Counted from the first letter of the stretch, positions 10,895 to 24,398 are shown. The stretch is DNA of 64,000 bases from Hevea brasiliensis (GCF_030052815.1 NC_079505.1:68217824-68281823), one strand, 5' to 3'. The notes: generated by a model from the letters alone, not told the origin. Translations and numbers: made by a program.

Positions 10895-12415
10895 ATTTAA
10901 ATAGCTATAATAATTAGTTTTCTCTAATATTTCATAACTTTTAAATTGAAACTACTAATAATTAGATAAGGATATATGTGTGGTCCAATTTAAAAACATA
11001 ATCTTTAGATTATTATATTTTTCTAAGGTCAGTAAATCATTTTTAAGAAATATATAGTCGAGTAAAATAAATTTAGCATGAATGGGAAAAAAAAAAAATA
11101 GCTACAACACAAAGTTTGTGATGCTTATTGCTCACAATATTTAACTTATACATTGTGGTAACTTATACATGGAAAAGTTGTGCAAATTTGATAAAAAAAA
11201 AAAAATAATTATTAGATATTTAAAATTTATTCTCATATTCTTTATTATAAACTTCAAGTTTTAGATTAGTATTAGCACCCCTTGAAACCAAAGGTGGGAA
11301 GTTAAAATTTGGACACTCATTTTTATTAATTTAGCTTCAACAAGAAAAAGTTGGCCTGAAGTTAGTGTTTTTCAAAACCTATTTTATAAAAAACCAGTAA
11401 ATTTAAAGTCTCAAACTTACAAGCAAAAATGCATTCGGTTCAAATCGAACTGTACTGAATTGAATAATCAAAATCGAATTAATAAAATTATTATATTTTA
11501 GAAAATGAATCAAATTGAAATAAATAAAAAACCGAATGAAACCGAACCGCTCTCTATTTCTGTTCGATTCAATTTCAACTAATTGGTTTTTGAGTTTTGA
11601 TTTTTTTTTATTTAGAAATGATTTTTAAGTTATTTAGTTTGATTTTGACCTTAATTTGAAATTAATAACCATTAATTAATGAAATTAAACAATATATATA
11701 AATATAAATATATATATAATTCATAAATTTCTTATAAAAATAAATTAATTTAAAAATCAATAAAACAATTCAGTTCGGTTTTGTACAATCAATTTTTTCT
11801 TTGTAAACTCAAACCGAACCGAAATAACTAAAATTCTTAAAATGTAAAATCGAACTAAATTAAGGTGATTTGATTGAATTTATTCTGTTCAAACTGAATA
11901 GTACTCAACCCTACAAGAATTGAAGAACATATTATAATGCTTATGATGAGGGAGCTTGTTGAGGATATTATAATTTATTTTATCAATTGATTGTCAGAAT
12001 TCAATATTTCGGTTTAAAATTTTCTTGAAAATGTAGATTTTTCATTGTAATAATTCAAGAATGTAACATTATTTTGAAATTGTCACACTTATTACTGAGC
12101 ACAATTCACGCTATTATATGTCATCATGAGTACAAAAACTAGTGATTTGTTGTGTACAAATAACCTGTTCATTTGGTAGAACAATCTTCATAAGCTAATG
12201 TCCTTCATCTTTTATACTTTTGTTTATTTTATGATAGGATTTCTTGTTATATATAACAAGTTAAAGAGCAGAACGTATCCAAGATTATTCTGTTCTAAAA
12301 AAGATGAATAGTGAAGTAAAATTAAGGAGCCAAGATTGAAGTAATTTTTGTCTCAACATTCAGATGGAGTTTGTTTACAGAGGCTGAAAAGAAAATGTGA
12401 TAAAAAGAGCACAAT
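10895..12415 (+). repeat. Local direct duplication, copy 1
   Basis: Several ordered blocks match 13485-15135: AATAATTAGTTTTC.. at the start, GTTTGTGATGCTTATTGCTC in the middle, GAGGGAGCTTGTTG near 11950, and GATGAATAGTGAAG near 12303 to AAAAGAGCACAATA at the end. Both copies are in the same orientation. Copy 1 alone contains the AT-rich insertion at about 11425-11915; it lacks the one at 13941-14564. Confidence 0.85.
11425..11915. mobile_element. MITE-like insertion with GGTTC/GAACC terminal inverted motifs
   Basis: The segment is present in copy 1 of the local duplication and absent from copy 2 (at about 14685), so it is an insertion. It begins CATTCGGTTCAAATCGAAC and ends in the inverted form GTTCAAACTGAATAG. 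Further CGGTTCGG and CCGAACCG motifs lie inside. The flanks show a weak direct repeat (TACAAGCA / TACAAGAA), which suggests an 8-bp target duplication. It has no ORF. Confidence 0.65.
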
Positions 12416-13484
12416 ATTAAACTTTCTCAAATTCACTAGTTAATTTGCTTTTTCTATTTTTTTGGCGTTCCCTTCTCTTGCAGCACCATTAAGGGCTGCT
12501 ACTGGCCTTTCTTTGGTTGGCAATGGCCCTTTAGTTCTCTTTTTCATATTCATGGATGTTTTCATAGATTTGCTTAGTTTTCTTTTCATTTTGTGGAGTT
12601 AGCCTCCCATAACTGTTGGTGGAATTTCTAAGCTATGAAGAGAGTTATATGTTTACAGTGTCTTGAAGATCCTTGTCTCAGCTTACTTGATGGACAATAA
12701 GATTTTCAAGCAAAAATTAAGGTGAGCTTATGTAATGCCATCGGATTATAAATGGTATAAAACCTTTAAACCGATTTACTCAGAGATCAATGTATTTTTC
12801 ACTTGTTTACAGCATTTGTGTATATAAAGGTAGACCCCATATACTTATAAGGGTTATATTTTTCTTCTTTCAACTTTTTAATGAGCTTATTCTCGTCTGT
12901 ATTATTGTTACATTAATGAAATTTTCTATCTTAAAAAAAAAAAAAAAAATTGCTGTTGCTTCCATTCCATTAACAGCTTGAGACCAATAATAAAATATCA
13001 AACCCACCAATGACACTAAAGTTGCTCGGGCAGCTAAAATATCTTTGTAAAGGGTATAACATGACGTTCGCCGCCACCAAAGGGTGCTGGTGTGGTATGC
13101 ATTCCTTGCTGACCCTGCTAATAATTATGCCTCAAGTTCTCAAAAAACTTAGCCTGAGCCATGCTATATCTTACATAATTTGCAGAGTTTCTGTTCTATG
13201 CCACTTTAGAAGACATTAAAAGGTTGTGTTTCGTCTCCTTAAAAAAGTGGAAATGAAAATAAGAATATGAACAAATACCTACAAGGATTTCCCATTACAC
13301 CCTCTAAAATTTGGCTTCACCATATTTATTTATTTATTTTTATATCATTTTTAAGTTTAAATCCTAAATTGCATAATTTTGAACTAAAAACTCAAATAAT
13401 AAAAATAATATAAGATTTAAATTCTGCCATTCAAATGGACCCTAATATCACTAGCTAAATTAAAAAAAAAAAACAAATTTGTGC
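12416..13484 (+). other. Spacer between the two duplication copies
   Basis: No gene is supported. A 16-17 bp A tract at about 12932-12948 follows ATTAATGAAATTTTCTATCTT, which resembles the 3' end of a retroposed transcript on the plus strand, but the body upstream is not recognisable. The 63- and 69-codon ORFs here have no features of real genes. Confidence 0.45.
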
Positions 13485-15135
13485 TATCCGAATAACTATA
13501 ATAATTAGTTTTCCCCAATATTTCATAACTTTTAAATTGAAAATACTAATAATTAGGCAAGGATGGGTCAATTTAAAAACATAGTCTTGTAGCTTGTTGT
13601 ATTTTTTAATATCAGTAAATCATTTCTAAGAAATATATATAGTCGACTAGAATAAATTTAGCATTGATAGATTGAGAAAAAAAAAAAAAAAGCTAATTAC
13701 AATACAAAGTTTGTGATGCTTATTGCTCACAATATTTAACTTATACATTGTGTTAAAAAAAATCTGTAACTTAGACATGGGAAAGTTATGCAAATTTTAT
13801 ACATAGAAAAAGAAATAAATAATTATTAGATATTTAAAATTTATTCTCATATTCTTAATCATAAACTTCAAGCTTTAGATTAGTATCAGCGCCTCTTGAA
13901 ACAAAAGGTGAGAAGATAAAATTTGGATACTCATTTTTATGAAAAATTATTATATACAACTAAAATTCATGTTATCTTTATATAAAAGGGTAAATTTAAA
14001 GAGTCGTCACTAAACTTTAGTATCATCCATAAAGTTAAAAATGTGACATAAAACCTCTTGAACTTTAAAATTTTACACAATAAAATCTTTCTAATTTTCA
14101 ATAGCCGATTTATACAATCCAGAATAATAGTGATGTGAATAATTTTTTTTCCTCTACGTAATAGTGGCAAAACTAACTATAATTTTTTTCTCAGAATAAC
14201 CATAAAAGAATTTCAATCATATGGAATAATGACACACTAGATGCATAAAAGCTTATTAGAGAGACTATGCATTAAAAAAATAATAGCAATTATTCACATT
14301 ATCACTATTTTAGATTGTTTACATTAACGTATTACTTATAAACCGATTATTGAAAATCAAAAATATTTTATTGTGTAAAATTTTAAAGTATGTTATATTT
14401 TTAAGTTTAAAGACAATTCTATTATAACCTATAAAGTTTAAGAATGGCTATTAAAATTTCTCTATATAAAATCATGTATCCTAAACCCTTAAAATATGGA
14501 AAAGGTGAAAATTGTGTCCAAGGAATACTAAAAGCCAATGCTCCAGTGTGTTGTATAATTATCCCATTTTTATTAACTAAACTCAACAAGAAAAAAGTTG
14601 GCTTGAATTTTGCTTTGTTTTGTTTTGTTTTTTTTTTTGTTTTTAAAAAAAACAGTAAATTTGAAGCCTCAAAACTTACAGGCAAGAGTTTAAGAATATA
14701 TTATAATGCTCCTGCTGAGGGAGCTTGTTGGAGATATTATAATTTATTTTATCATTTGACTGTCAAAATTCAATATTTCTGTGTTAAGTCATTTTTCTTG
14801 AAAATGTAGATTTTCAATCTAATACTCAAGAATGTAACATTATTTTGAAAATTGTTACAGTAATCAATCCATAAACTAGTGATTTGTTGTATAAAAATAA
14901 CCTGTCACTTGGCAGAGCAATCTTCCAAAGCAAATGAGCTTCATCTTTATACATTTGTCTATTTCATAACAGGACTTCTTGTTACATAACAAGTTAAAAT
15001 ACAAAAAGCATCCAAGATGCCAGTTACGTTCTAAAAAGGATGAATAGTGAAGCAAGATTATTGGGCCAAGATTGAAGTAACTTTTGTATCAACATTCAAA
15101 TGGAGTTTGAAAATGTGATAAAAAGAGCACAATAG
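13485..15135 (+). repeat. Local direct duplication, copy 2
   Basis: This is the partner of 10895-12415. It ends about 110 bp from the stop codon of the kinase gene, that is, in that gene's 3' flank. Copy 2 contains the insertion 13941-14564 and has the empty site for the copy-1 insertion near 14685. Confidence 0.85.
13941..14564. mobile_element. Foldback MITE with 9-bp target duplication
   Basis: The 624-bp insertion is flanked by the direct repeat CATTTTTAT (13932-13940 and 14565-14573). Copy 1 of the local duplication shows the empty site. The two ends form long imperfect inverted arms of about 200 bp: for example TTTTACACAATAAAAT at about 14073 pairs with its complement near 14367. The outermost bases match loosely (AATTAT..TATACAAC against its complement). 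A 9-bp duplication favours a Mutator-like origin. It has no coding capacity. Confidence 0.75.
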
Positions 15136-15150
15136 AATATGAGGAGGCCA

Positions 15151-15214
15151 CCAATGAGTTTTAGCTCAGTGACTACGGCAATAGGTCCCAAGTTCAAGCT
15201 AATTGTACTAATAC
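15151..15214 (+). mobile_element. Short tRNA-like (SINE-type) insertion
   Basis: A 64-bp segment is flanked by the perfect 10-bp direct repeat GAGGAGGCCA (15141-15150 and 15215-15224). Inside it, TTAGCTCAGTGACTACGG resembles a Pol III A box, and CCCAAGTTCAAGC about 20 bp later resembles a B box. This fits a very short tRNA-derived SINE head that was integrated and truncated. It is too diverged to be a functional tRNA. Confidence 0.5.
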
Positions 15215-15245
15215 GAGGAGGCCATTCATATTTCTTTTTTCTTTT

Positions 15246-15455
15246 TTAAGCACGCTTTGCACTTCTCATATAGTCTGCCCTTATTGCCCACAGCTGCTCT
15301 GAGACTGTTTTCATGTCTGGTCGATCAGTGCGAATGGGTGCAGCACACTGGATTGCCAAAGCAAACAATTTCATGAGTACCTCCCCATCTACTTTTTCTT
15401 CCAATAATGGATCCACCATATCCACTACAGTTCCTTCATTATACTTTCTGAAGGC
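15246..15455 (-). CDS. CRCK3: CRCK3-like kinase, last exon (kinase C-lobe end)
   Basis: The minus-strand acceptor TGCAG precedes 15455. The exon encodes [20 protein letters not shown].. through [20 protein letters not shown] (kinase subdomain XI, with the invariant RPDM arginine) and ends SAKRA before TAA at 15248-15246. It joins in phase 0 to TLRW of the preceding exon. The length is 70 codons including the stop, and no break is present. Confidence 0.93.
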   Translation of the reverse strand, partial: AFRKYNEGTVVDMVDPLLEEKVDGEVLMKLFALAIQCAAPIRTDRPDMKTVSEQLWAIRADYMRSAKRA

Positions 15456-18400
15456 CTGCACAAATTTGAAATTAAATCATATGAAAGTTTTAGTGCTTGG
15501 AAGTGAACTAGCAGGCTACATACTGGGTGGGATGGATTAACGAACAACACTACAAAGGTGGTCTCTGAAATTGGAACCTCACTACTGTGCCAATGTTAGA
15601 AAGGCAATCAGGTTTTAAAAAGTTCCAATTAGCTAATTACAGAGCAAGAATCTCCTCCTTAAAGAACAAACTACCAACAACACACCAAGGCTTTAATACT
15701 ATGGCGTACAGATCTACAAAAGCTAATCCTGACAAAACAGAATCTAAGTTCTACGAGCAGTTACTCTAGTACACAGAACAAAAGTTTTCGTTTGGCTAAG
15801 TTTCAATATATGTTTGGAAACAATTTGTCCTTGCAAGTTCAATAATCAAATACTTAATGCAAGCGTTCTTACCCCTGAGGGGAAAACCTAGTATATTGGA
15901 AACACTTAGATCATGATACAAAAGTAGACTACCATATCATCTAGGAAACTTTCTGAGGTTTAGCCAAATATACACTGGTCCTCCATTTTTCAAAACCAAA
16001 TCAGCTCTTGAACTTCATAAAAATCAACACTTCAGTCTTCTTGGGCTAAAATAAGTCCAAAATGATAATGTTTTGTTTTATTAAAGCATTAAAGAGAATG
16101 TTATAGAATTCAGACACCAAAATCAAATGTTTGATTTTGGTAAGGGGAAAAGAAAAAGACCAAAGTGTGAATCAGACTAACTGTTTAACTCTTTTATCTA
16201 TGTTGGAATATCACTTGTGGGAACAAGTTCCGCATCAGTAATGTACAAGAAAATTAAAGTGCATATAAATGTTGGCAAACCAAACCAAAATGGCTAAGGT
16301 CATTTTGCTTATGGGGAGCCCAGTCTCAAGCTCAATCTGTAGCTTGCCAATTTGATATTTACACTCCTGGGTTCAAAATTCAACAATCAATATTGAATAT
16401 ACCCATGAGTATTGTCAGCACAAAGGCTGGGGGTGCGGCATAACTCTCACTGCAAAGCAATTGCTAAAGTTGGGCAGGGCCTTCCCACAGAAAGTCTGAT
16501 ATAACTTCTAGTTGCCTCCAAAACATGAAGCTTTGGTCATCTCATTCTACAGTTTTGGCATGGAAGATCCTTATTGACTATCAATAGTCAATCATTTACT
16601 AAAAACATGGAAGGTACTCAATGACAATAACCCATGTTTTTGCAAATTATAAATGTGGCAAGGTATTGAATAGGCACACCAATAATCATAATTACGGAAA
16701 AAATAAAACATGCAACACGCAGAGAGGATAAGCTTACCCATCTAAGTGTCACCCGCTCATCTGCAGGTCTCTTCAGTTCCACAGGACGGCGGCCTGTCAG
16801 AACTTCTATAAGTAAAATCCCAAATGAGTATACGTCACTCTTTGGGGTGAGTTGATAAGTCTTCATATATTCAGGGTCAAGGTAACCCACTGTCCCTTTC
16901 ACTTTGGTTGAAATATGAGTCTGATCAGCATCCAAAGGACCAAGTCTTGCAAATCCAAAATCAGCAACCTTGGCCCTCATGCTTTCTGTCAAAAGAATGT
17001 TGGATGATTTGACATCTCGGTGGATAATCTGCTTCTCTGTTGTGAGTAAATAACACTTATAATCAAACACAAACCAAGGGTCTCGCAAGTAAATAACCAA
17101 TACAGTAATGATGAATTAATAAGAATACAAAGCATCTGAGAAACAGGTCAGCAAGAGGATGATAAGAATATAATTCTAGGGTACTATAAGTTTCGATCAT
17201 ATTTAAAAAAAAAAAATGTAAAAAATACCAATACAAGACGATACATCAGACATGTAGAAATTACAGCATATTAATTTATAGAGTAATATATGCTATGGCC
17301 TTGCAGGTCTAGTATGCTTTATACTCTAGCATCTGAATCATACACAAAGGCAACTTAAACAGTTCATAGAAATTCCTATACATATTTTAGTATATCACTC
17401 CTTTATTTTTTCCCTCTCTCTCCTAGAGGCCTAAACAATTTCCAAGTTGAAATTAAACCTTAGTTAAATTCAGCTGATATGTGGTGGATCAGATTTTCAT
17501 GTTAGCATTGTATAAGACCTAATCCACATTGCCCACTTTCCAGCAATGATTCTTGTGGGCATTTCTGCATGATCAAGGTAACTTGCCAAGTTCACTAAAA
17601 AAAAAATAGCCTTCACTGTGAATGCGACTAGTTGTGGTTTTGGAAGACTATCATTTGGATACAACCAAATGCAGCGACACAATAAGCATTACTAGCTAGT
17701 GACAAGGTAAGATGCTTAGGAAAACGATGACATGGTTCTATGGTATTGAACTGCTAAGCATGCCAAAAATTTATTTGAAAGGCATGCTGAAGATGGTAGA
17801 ATCTCGAAATTTAAATTAAAATGAAAAGTTCGCCTAGACTTCTAGGCAAAATGATTGTGTAACAGAAATAATAAACGAAAATTGTCCAAATTCTACAGTT
17901 TTCTAAAATGGCATAAATGTAAATTGCAGGAGTTGAAAATGCAAATTACTTGTATTGAAATTGTAAATTGCAGGAGTTGAAAATGCAAATTACTTGTATT
18001 GAAATTGTAAATTGCTGAGCTTGAAAAAGTAAATTGCTTGTGCTGAAAATGTAAATTGCAGGAATTGAATATGTACTAAAGAAAATAAAGGAAATGCAGT
18101 CAAAAGTACAAAAATGAATAACTGAAAGGACTGAGCAATAAAAGCAGATTGAAAAGTAACTGAACTGAAATTGGAATTGAAATGGATATTTACTGATGAG
18201 AAAACTGAAGTGCAATAACAAATAATTGAAATGAAATATCAGGAAATTGAAAATGGTTAGAGACTGAACTGAGCTAAACTAAAGCTGAGCTAAAACTAAA
18301 GGAAATTGTTGTTAGCTTTGCTAAACTAAACTTGCTGTAGAGTATTGTCTATTGCAGTTGTTGGATTAGAAGGGGATCCTTGTTGTATCCAACTACTCAT

Positions 18401-21400
18401 ATATAGTGTTGCTCCTACCTTTCAACGTTATAGAAACCACGTTGCAGTAATTGCCTCGTACTTTTAATTATAGTGCTGCTTTTGCTCATTATCCACGTTG
18501 CGGTAACTGCTGTCTTATCATTTAGCTTTGGCGTTGCTTTTGCCCGTCATCCACATTGCAATAATTGTTGTCCATCTTTTAACCATTCACTTGCTGCTTA
18601 TTAAGTGACTCAGCTTCACTACTTGTGCATGGATCATGGGTCAATACTCTCCACGTGGGCCCCTTAACTTAGGTTCAAACAGAAACATTTCGCATGAGGA
18701 ACCTTGGGAGAGCAAACTGAATGAATCCATTATTTGGGGGAATTTTTCCGTACAGGTGTGAATGAAGTATTAAATTTACGGGAAAAAGATGCAAATGAAC
18801 TAAATTACAGAAAGGGGGTGAAATAAAGTCAACTGACAAAAAGACGCTAATCAATATAGCGTACCAACACCAAAATGCTAATAATAATAGCGTTTATACA
18901 TTGTGGCCCACTTCTAAACTGGCAGCACAGCAAAACGCTAATAAAAATAACGTACAAAGAGTAAAACGCTAATAAAATTAGCGTATATGCAAGGTAAAAC
19001 GCTGTTGGATTGTGACCCCAAAACGTTAATGATAATAGCGTTCCTCCTGCACAATTCTCTTCCCATCCATTTATTTAATATTTATTATTTAATGCTTAAA
19101 ATAAGTTTTTGTTTATAAATAAAAATAATAATGTACTTATTTTTTTTTATTTTTAAAATATATTAATTTTGAATTTTTAAAAATTATTTTTAAAAATTAT
19201 TATTTTAATATATTTTAAAAATAAAACAAAAAAAAATACATCATTAGTTTTATTTATAAACAAAAACTTATTTTAAACATTAAATAATAAATATTAAATA
19301 AATGGACAGTAATAATATAATATAAAACAAAACTTATTTTAATAATATTAAATAAATGGATCAGAAGAGGATTGTGTAGGAGGAACGCTATTATCATTAG
19401 CGTTTTGGGGTCACAGTCCAACAACGTTTTACCCCACAATTCATATACGCTATTTTTATTAGCGTTTTACTCTTTGTTCGCTATTTTTGTTAGCATTTTG
19501 TTGTGCTGCCAGTTTAGAAGTGGGCCACAATGTATAAACGCTATTATTATTAGCGTTTTGATGTTTGTACGCTATTTTGATTGGCGTCTTTCTGTCAGTT
19601 GACTTTCTTTCACCCCCTTTCTATAATTTAGCTCATTTGCACCTTTTCCCATAAATTTAATACTTCATTCACACCTGTACGGAAAAATTCCCATTATTTG
19701 GTAATAGCCAAATGCCCAAATCAACAGAGAATTGGTGAATTTTTTATGATTCCCTTGTCTTTGGAAATCTCTAGAAAATGTGGGGTATTTAATGCCACCT
19801 CCTAGATGGGTTTGGTTAAATCTCTCACTGAAAAGAGATAAGAGATTTCAAGACCCTTTTAAATTACCAAACTGCCCTTCAGTTTCCAGAATTCGGACTG
19901 TATACTGAACGAGAGAATTGTGTGATTCCTATGATTCAATATTCTTACTTTTTTTTTTTTTTCCAATTCCTAAGATTTGAAAAGGTTATAGGATTTCAAG
20001 AACCGGCATTCCAAATGTACCTTGAGTTACTCAAAGGACAATGGTATATAATCAATTAAAATCTCATATTTTTCACATTCACATATGTGTTTCATATTTA
20101 ACTGGACACAGACAACTCCAAAATCCAAATTTGTCTTGTGGACCCCTAGTTGTAGAATATTAAGATATGAGATTATTAAGGACCTTTGAAATGATTCCCT
20201 AATTTGCATGGTCATTAAATTTAACAGAAATAAAAAGCAACAGACCTGCTTCCCATAACTTTGGAAATTCAACATGAATTTTCCCCTTAAACCCAAAGAC
20301 CACTAGTGGAAGTGTTGATGTTTAAAAGGTCAGCAAAATGGATCTTCAAGAGCAAAAGATTCATGGCAATTTTAGTCAAGTGTTCTGCATCAAACACATC
20401 ATGGGTTTCTTAATATGATTTCTTTTTTCTTTCCTTTGTATGTATGGGGTTTGCATCATGTAATCAGTTTAGCTTTGATCCAAGATAAGGTTTGCTGCTA
20501 AACTACCTTCCTCAAACAATGTAAAAAAGATGAAGGAAGATGGCATTTATTAGGTCCTGCTAGCAAGTGCCATGGTTCCAAGAGAGCTATTTGGAATTGG
20601 CATAATATGTCATTGATGGCATATGCATTGAGATGGAAGCTAGTGAGATAATTAATGGTTGGGATAAGAAAGTTGCAGTAGCACTTGGCTGACAGCATAT
20701 TTCACTCTAAGCATTTAGCTTCTTGACAGAAAGGATAAAAATAGATCTTTTAAATGTATGGTTCATGTTTTGTTTCCACGAAATGAGATGTTGGTCAGTG
20801 AGATTGCAAAAGTGAAAATCATAAGCTAGAATCTCAAAGTAAAATTGACTAGTCAGTCATATGATTATCGAAGGTAATAATTATCATTGGTCTTTTAACT
20901 TTCTTGTTCAGTGGAGAGTTAAGGTTGATAGCCATCATCATAACATTTCATTACAGAAAGGGTGAGAATATCATAACTGTTGACCAATGACATTAGCACA
21001 GGTGAAATGACCTTCTACCACCTTCTCTGGCCCAAAAACCTTTTTTTAAACTAAGGAAAAAAAATCTAATGAGATAAACTAGTGATAAACTTGAGGCGTC
21101 CTCTAGTTATGACGTGCTACATCAGAGCCCAGGTGTAGTGAGAAATATGCAAGGGTGTAGAGCGTTCACCGAAAGCGACGCGCCATGTCAACGCCCGGGT
21201 GTGGTGTTAAATGAGCAAGGATTCCCACATAATGGACGAGTGTGGGTAAAGAAGTTAATCCTTAAGATAAATAGTAGAACAGATAGTAGAACAAAGCACA
21301 AGATAGACATAGAAGGAGATCAATTAAGAAGAAACAGGATAGAAGGAGAATCAGGGTTGGTACTTAGAATGTTTGATCACTTACAGGAAAATTAATGGAG

Positions 21401-24346
21401 CTTGTGGATACCTTCGAAAGAAGAATGGTGAATATTGCTTGCATTCAGGAGACTAAATGGGTAGGAGAGAAAAGCAAGGAAGTGGATAATTCAGGGTATA
21501 AACTGTGATTTACCGGTAAGGAGAGGAACAAGAACGAAGTAGGCATAATCATAGACAAGACATTGAAAGATACTGTAGTAGCTGTGAAAAGAATAGGAAA
21601 TAGAATTATACTGGTAAAGCTAGTACTAGAAGGAAAAACAATAAATGTAGTTATTGCTTATACCCCACAAATAGGACTAGTTAGTGAGAGTAAACAAAAG
21701 TTTTGGAAAGATATGAATCATCTAATGCAAAGCATACCGAATGAAGAGAATATTTTCATCGGTAGAGATTTAAATGGACATGTAGGAAGTGATAAGCAAG
21801 ATTATAAGAATGTTCATAAAGGTTTTAGTTTTGGCAGCCGAAATGAAGAGGGAAAAAATATCATGGATTTTGTTATGGCATACGACCTAAGATTAGCAAA
21901 TATCTACTTTATAAAAAGAGAGTCATATTTAATGACTTTTAAAAGTGGGCAACATAGAAGCCAAATTGACTTCCTCTTAACCAGGAAGACAAATAAAGCT
22001 CTATGCAAGGATTGCAAGGTTATTTCGAGAGAAGTTTTAACAAGTCAACATCGGTTAATGGTCTTGGATGTCAAGTTTAGCAATAATTCAAGTAAGGTTA
22101 GGAGAAATATGATAGCTCGAACAAAGTGGTGGGAGTTCAAAGAAGTAAAGCAAGTAAAGTTCAAAAATGAGCTTCTGGAGTCTGAAGCATGGAAGTTGGA
22201 TGTAGAGACTAATGATATGTGGATACAGATGGTATCAAAGATTAGAGAAGCAACTAGAAAAGTACTTGGAAAGTCTAGAGATATAGACTACCCTTAAAAG
22301 AGAGATGGTGGTGAAATGAGCAAGTACAAAAGGCAGTGAAGAGAAAGAGGGAATGGTATAAGAAATTACCTAAATGTGATAATAATGAGGCATATGAACA
22401 GTACAAGATAGCAAAGAAAGAGGTAAAAAAGATAATTAATCAAGCAAGAGCGCAGGCCTTTGAAAAGTTATATGAGAAACTTGGAACTAAAGAAGGGTAG
22501 AAAGATATTTATAGATTAGCAAGGAGGAGAGAAAAGAAATGTCAAGATCTCAATCAAGTTAGGTGCATTAAGGATAAAGAAGGAAAAGTATTGGTGAAAT
22601 ATGAGGACATTAAAGAAAGATGGAGCAATTATTTTGATGATCTTTTTAACAATAGTCAAAGTGATAATAGCGTGAATATAGACTACAGAGCAATAGAAAA
22701 GAATGTGAATTATACTAAAAGGATTAGATCTTTAGAAGTAAAGGAAGTACTTAAGAGAATAAAAGTGAGTAAAGTCTGTGGATTCGATGGAATACCAATT
22801 GAAGTGTGAAAGTATTTGGGAGATATGGGAGTGACATGATTAACTAAATTATTTAATAAGATTCTAAACTCAAAGAAAATGCCTGATAAATGGAGGAGTA
22901 TTTTAGTACCTTTTTTTAAAAATAAGGGAGACATACAGAGTTGCTCAAACTATAGGGGAATTAAACTCATGAGCCATAGTATGAAATTATGGAAGAGAGT
23001 TGTTGAACATCGACTACGTCATGACACTTCTATCTCTCCTAATCAATTTGGCTTCATGCCCGGTCGTTCAACTATGGAAGCAATCTTTCTCATTAGAAGC
23101 TTGATAGAGAAATATAGAGATGTGAAGAAAGATCTACACATGGTTTTTATTGATTTGGAGAAGACTTATGATAGCGTTCCAAGAGATGTCTTATGGAGAG
23201 TGTTAAAACAAAAAAGGGTATCTATTAGGTACATACAAGTGTGAAAAGATATGTATGAAAGAGCAACTACTATTGTGTGCACAGTGGGAAGAGACACAAG
23301 ATTTTAATATCTCAATTAGATTACACCAAGGTTAAGCTGTAAGCCCTGACCTTTTTACATTAGTTTTAGATGAATTAACGAAATATACACAAGAGAGTAT
23401 CCCTTGATGCATGATATTTGCAAATGATATAGTTCTAATAGATGCAGTGTTATCAAGGCGAAAGGCGACACTAAGGCGACAGGGGGCCTTATGGCCTTAG
23501 GCGAGAGGCGAGAGGCGAGGCGAGGCGAGGCCTTTTTAAAGCAAGGCGCCATAGTCTAAATTACCTAAATTATATATGTGTGTGTGTACTTCTAAATATT
23601 AACAAATTAAACAATAAATTAAATAACTAATTAACAAGAATGTCAAGTTAAAGTAATAAGAATAACAACAAATTAACAATATTTATAAAAGTTAAACAAC
23701 TAATTAACAAGAATATCAAATTAAATTAACAAAAATAAGAACAAATTAACAAAGTGAAAGTAAACAAATTAACAACACCCATATAAATTAAACAACTAAT
23801 CAATAAGAATATCAAGTTAAAGTAACAAGAATAATAACAAATTAATAAATTAACAAAGTTAAAGTAAAAAAAATTAACAAATTAACATTATCCGTATAAT
23901 TTAAACAACTAATTACCAACTAATTAACAAATTAACAACAAAATATTAAGAATAAAAAGAATAAAAAAGTAAACAAATTAACAATTAAAATAAAAAAAAA
24001 AACTGAACAAAATAGAAAATTAACTAGACTACTGCACACCTAATACCCATACAGCAAAATTATATAAGAAGGGGAGGAAAAGGAAAAAAAAAAAATGGTT
24101 TCCCTGGTGAATAATGCCCATACAGCAGCCCCAGAGGAGGAGAGGAAAAGGAAAAAAAAAAGGGTTTCCTGTGTCAGAAAAAGAAGAAGGAATAGGGGAA
24201 GAAGAAGAAGAAGAAGAAGAAGAAGAAGAAGACGAAGAAACAACAGCACCAGAGGAGGAGAGGACAAGGAAAAAAAAAAAAAAGGGTTTCCAGTGTCAGA
24301 AAAGAAGGAATAGGGGAAGAAGAAGAAGAAGAAGAAGAAGAAGAAA

Positions 24347-24398
<52 letters not shown>

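Noticed and set aside
14444..14809. 121-codon ORF with an overlapping minus ORF
   Set aside because: It crosses the right border of the foldback insertion (14564), so it cannot be an old gene; its composition is AT-driven.
15246..15461. A separate small gene starting with Met-Gln
   Set aside because: The first codon is GTG, part of the acceptor TGCAG; the reading is the last kinase exon.
17919..18065. CRISPR-like spaced repeats
   Set aside because: The 44-bp units are contiguous with no unique spacers, and the host is a plant.
20027..20296. 89-codon minus ORF in the kinase intron
   Set aside because: No motif, no exon-like splice sites that fit the kinase phases, and the kinase is complete without it.
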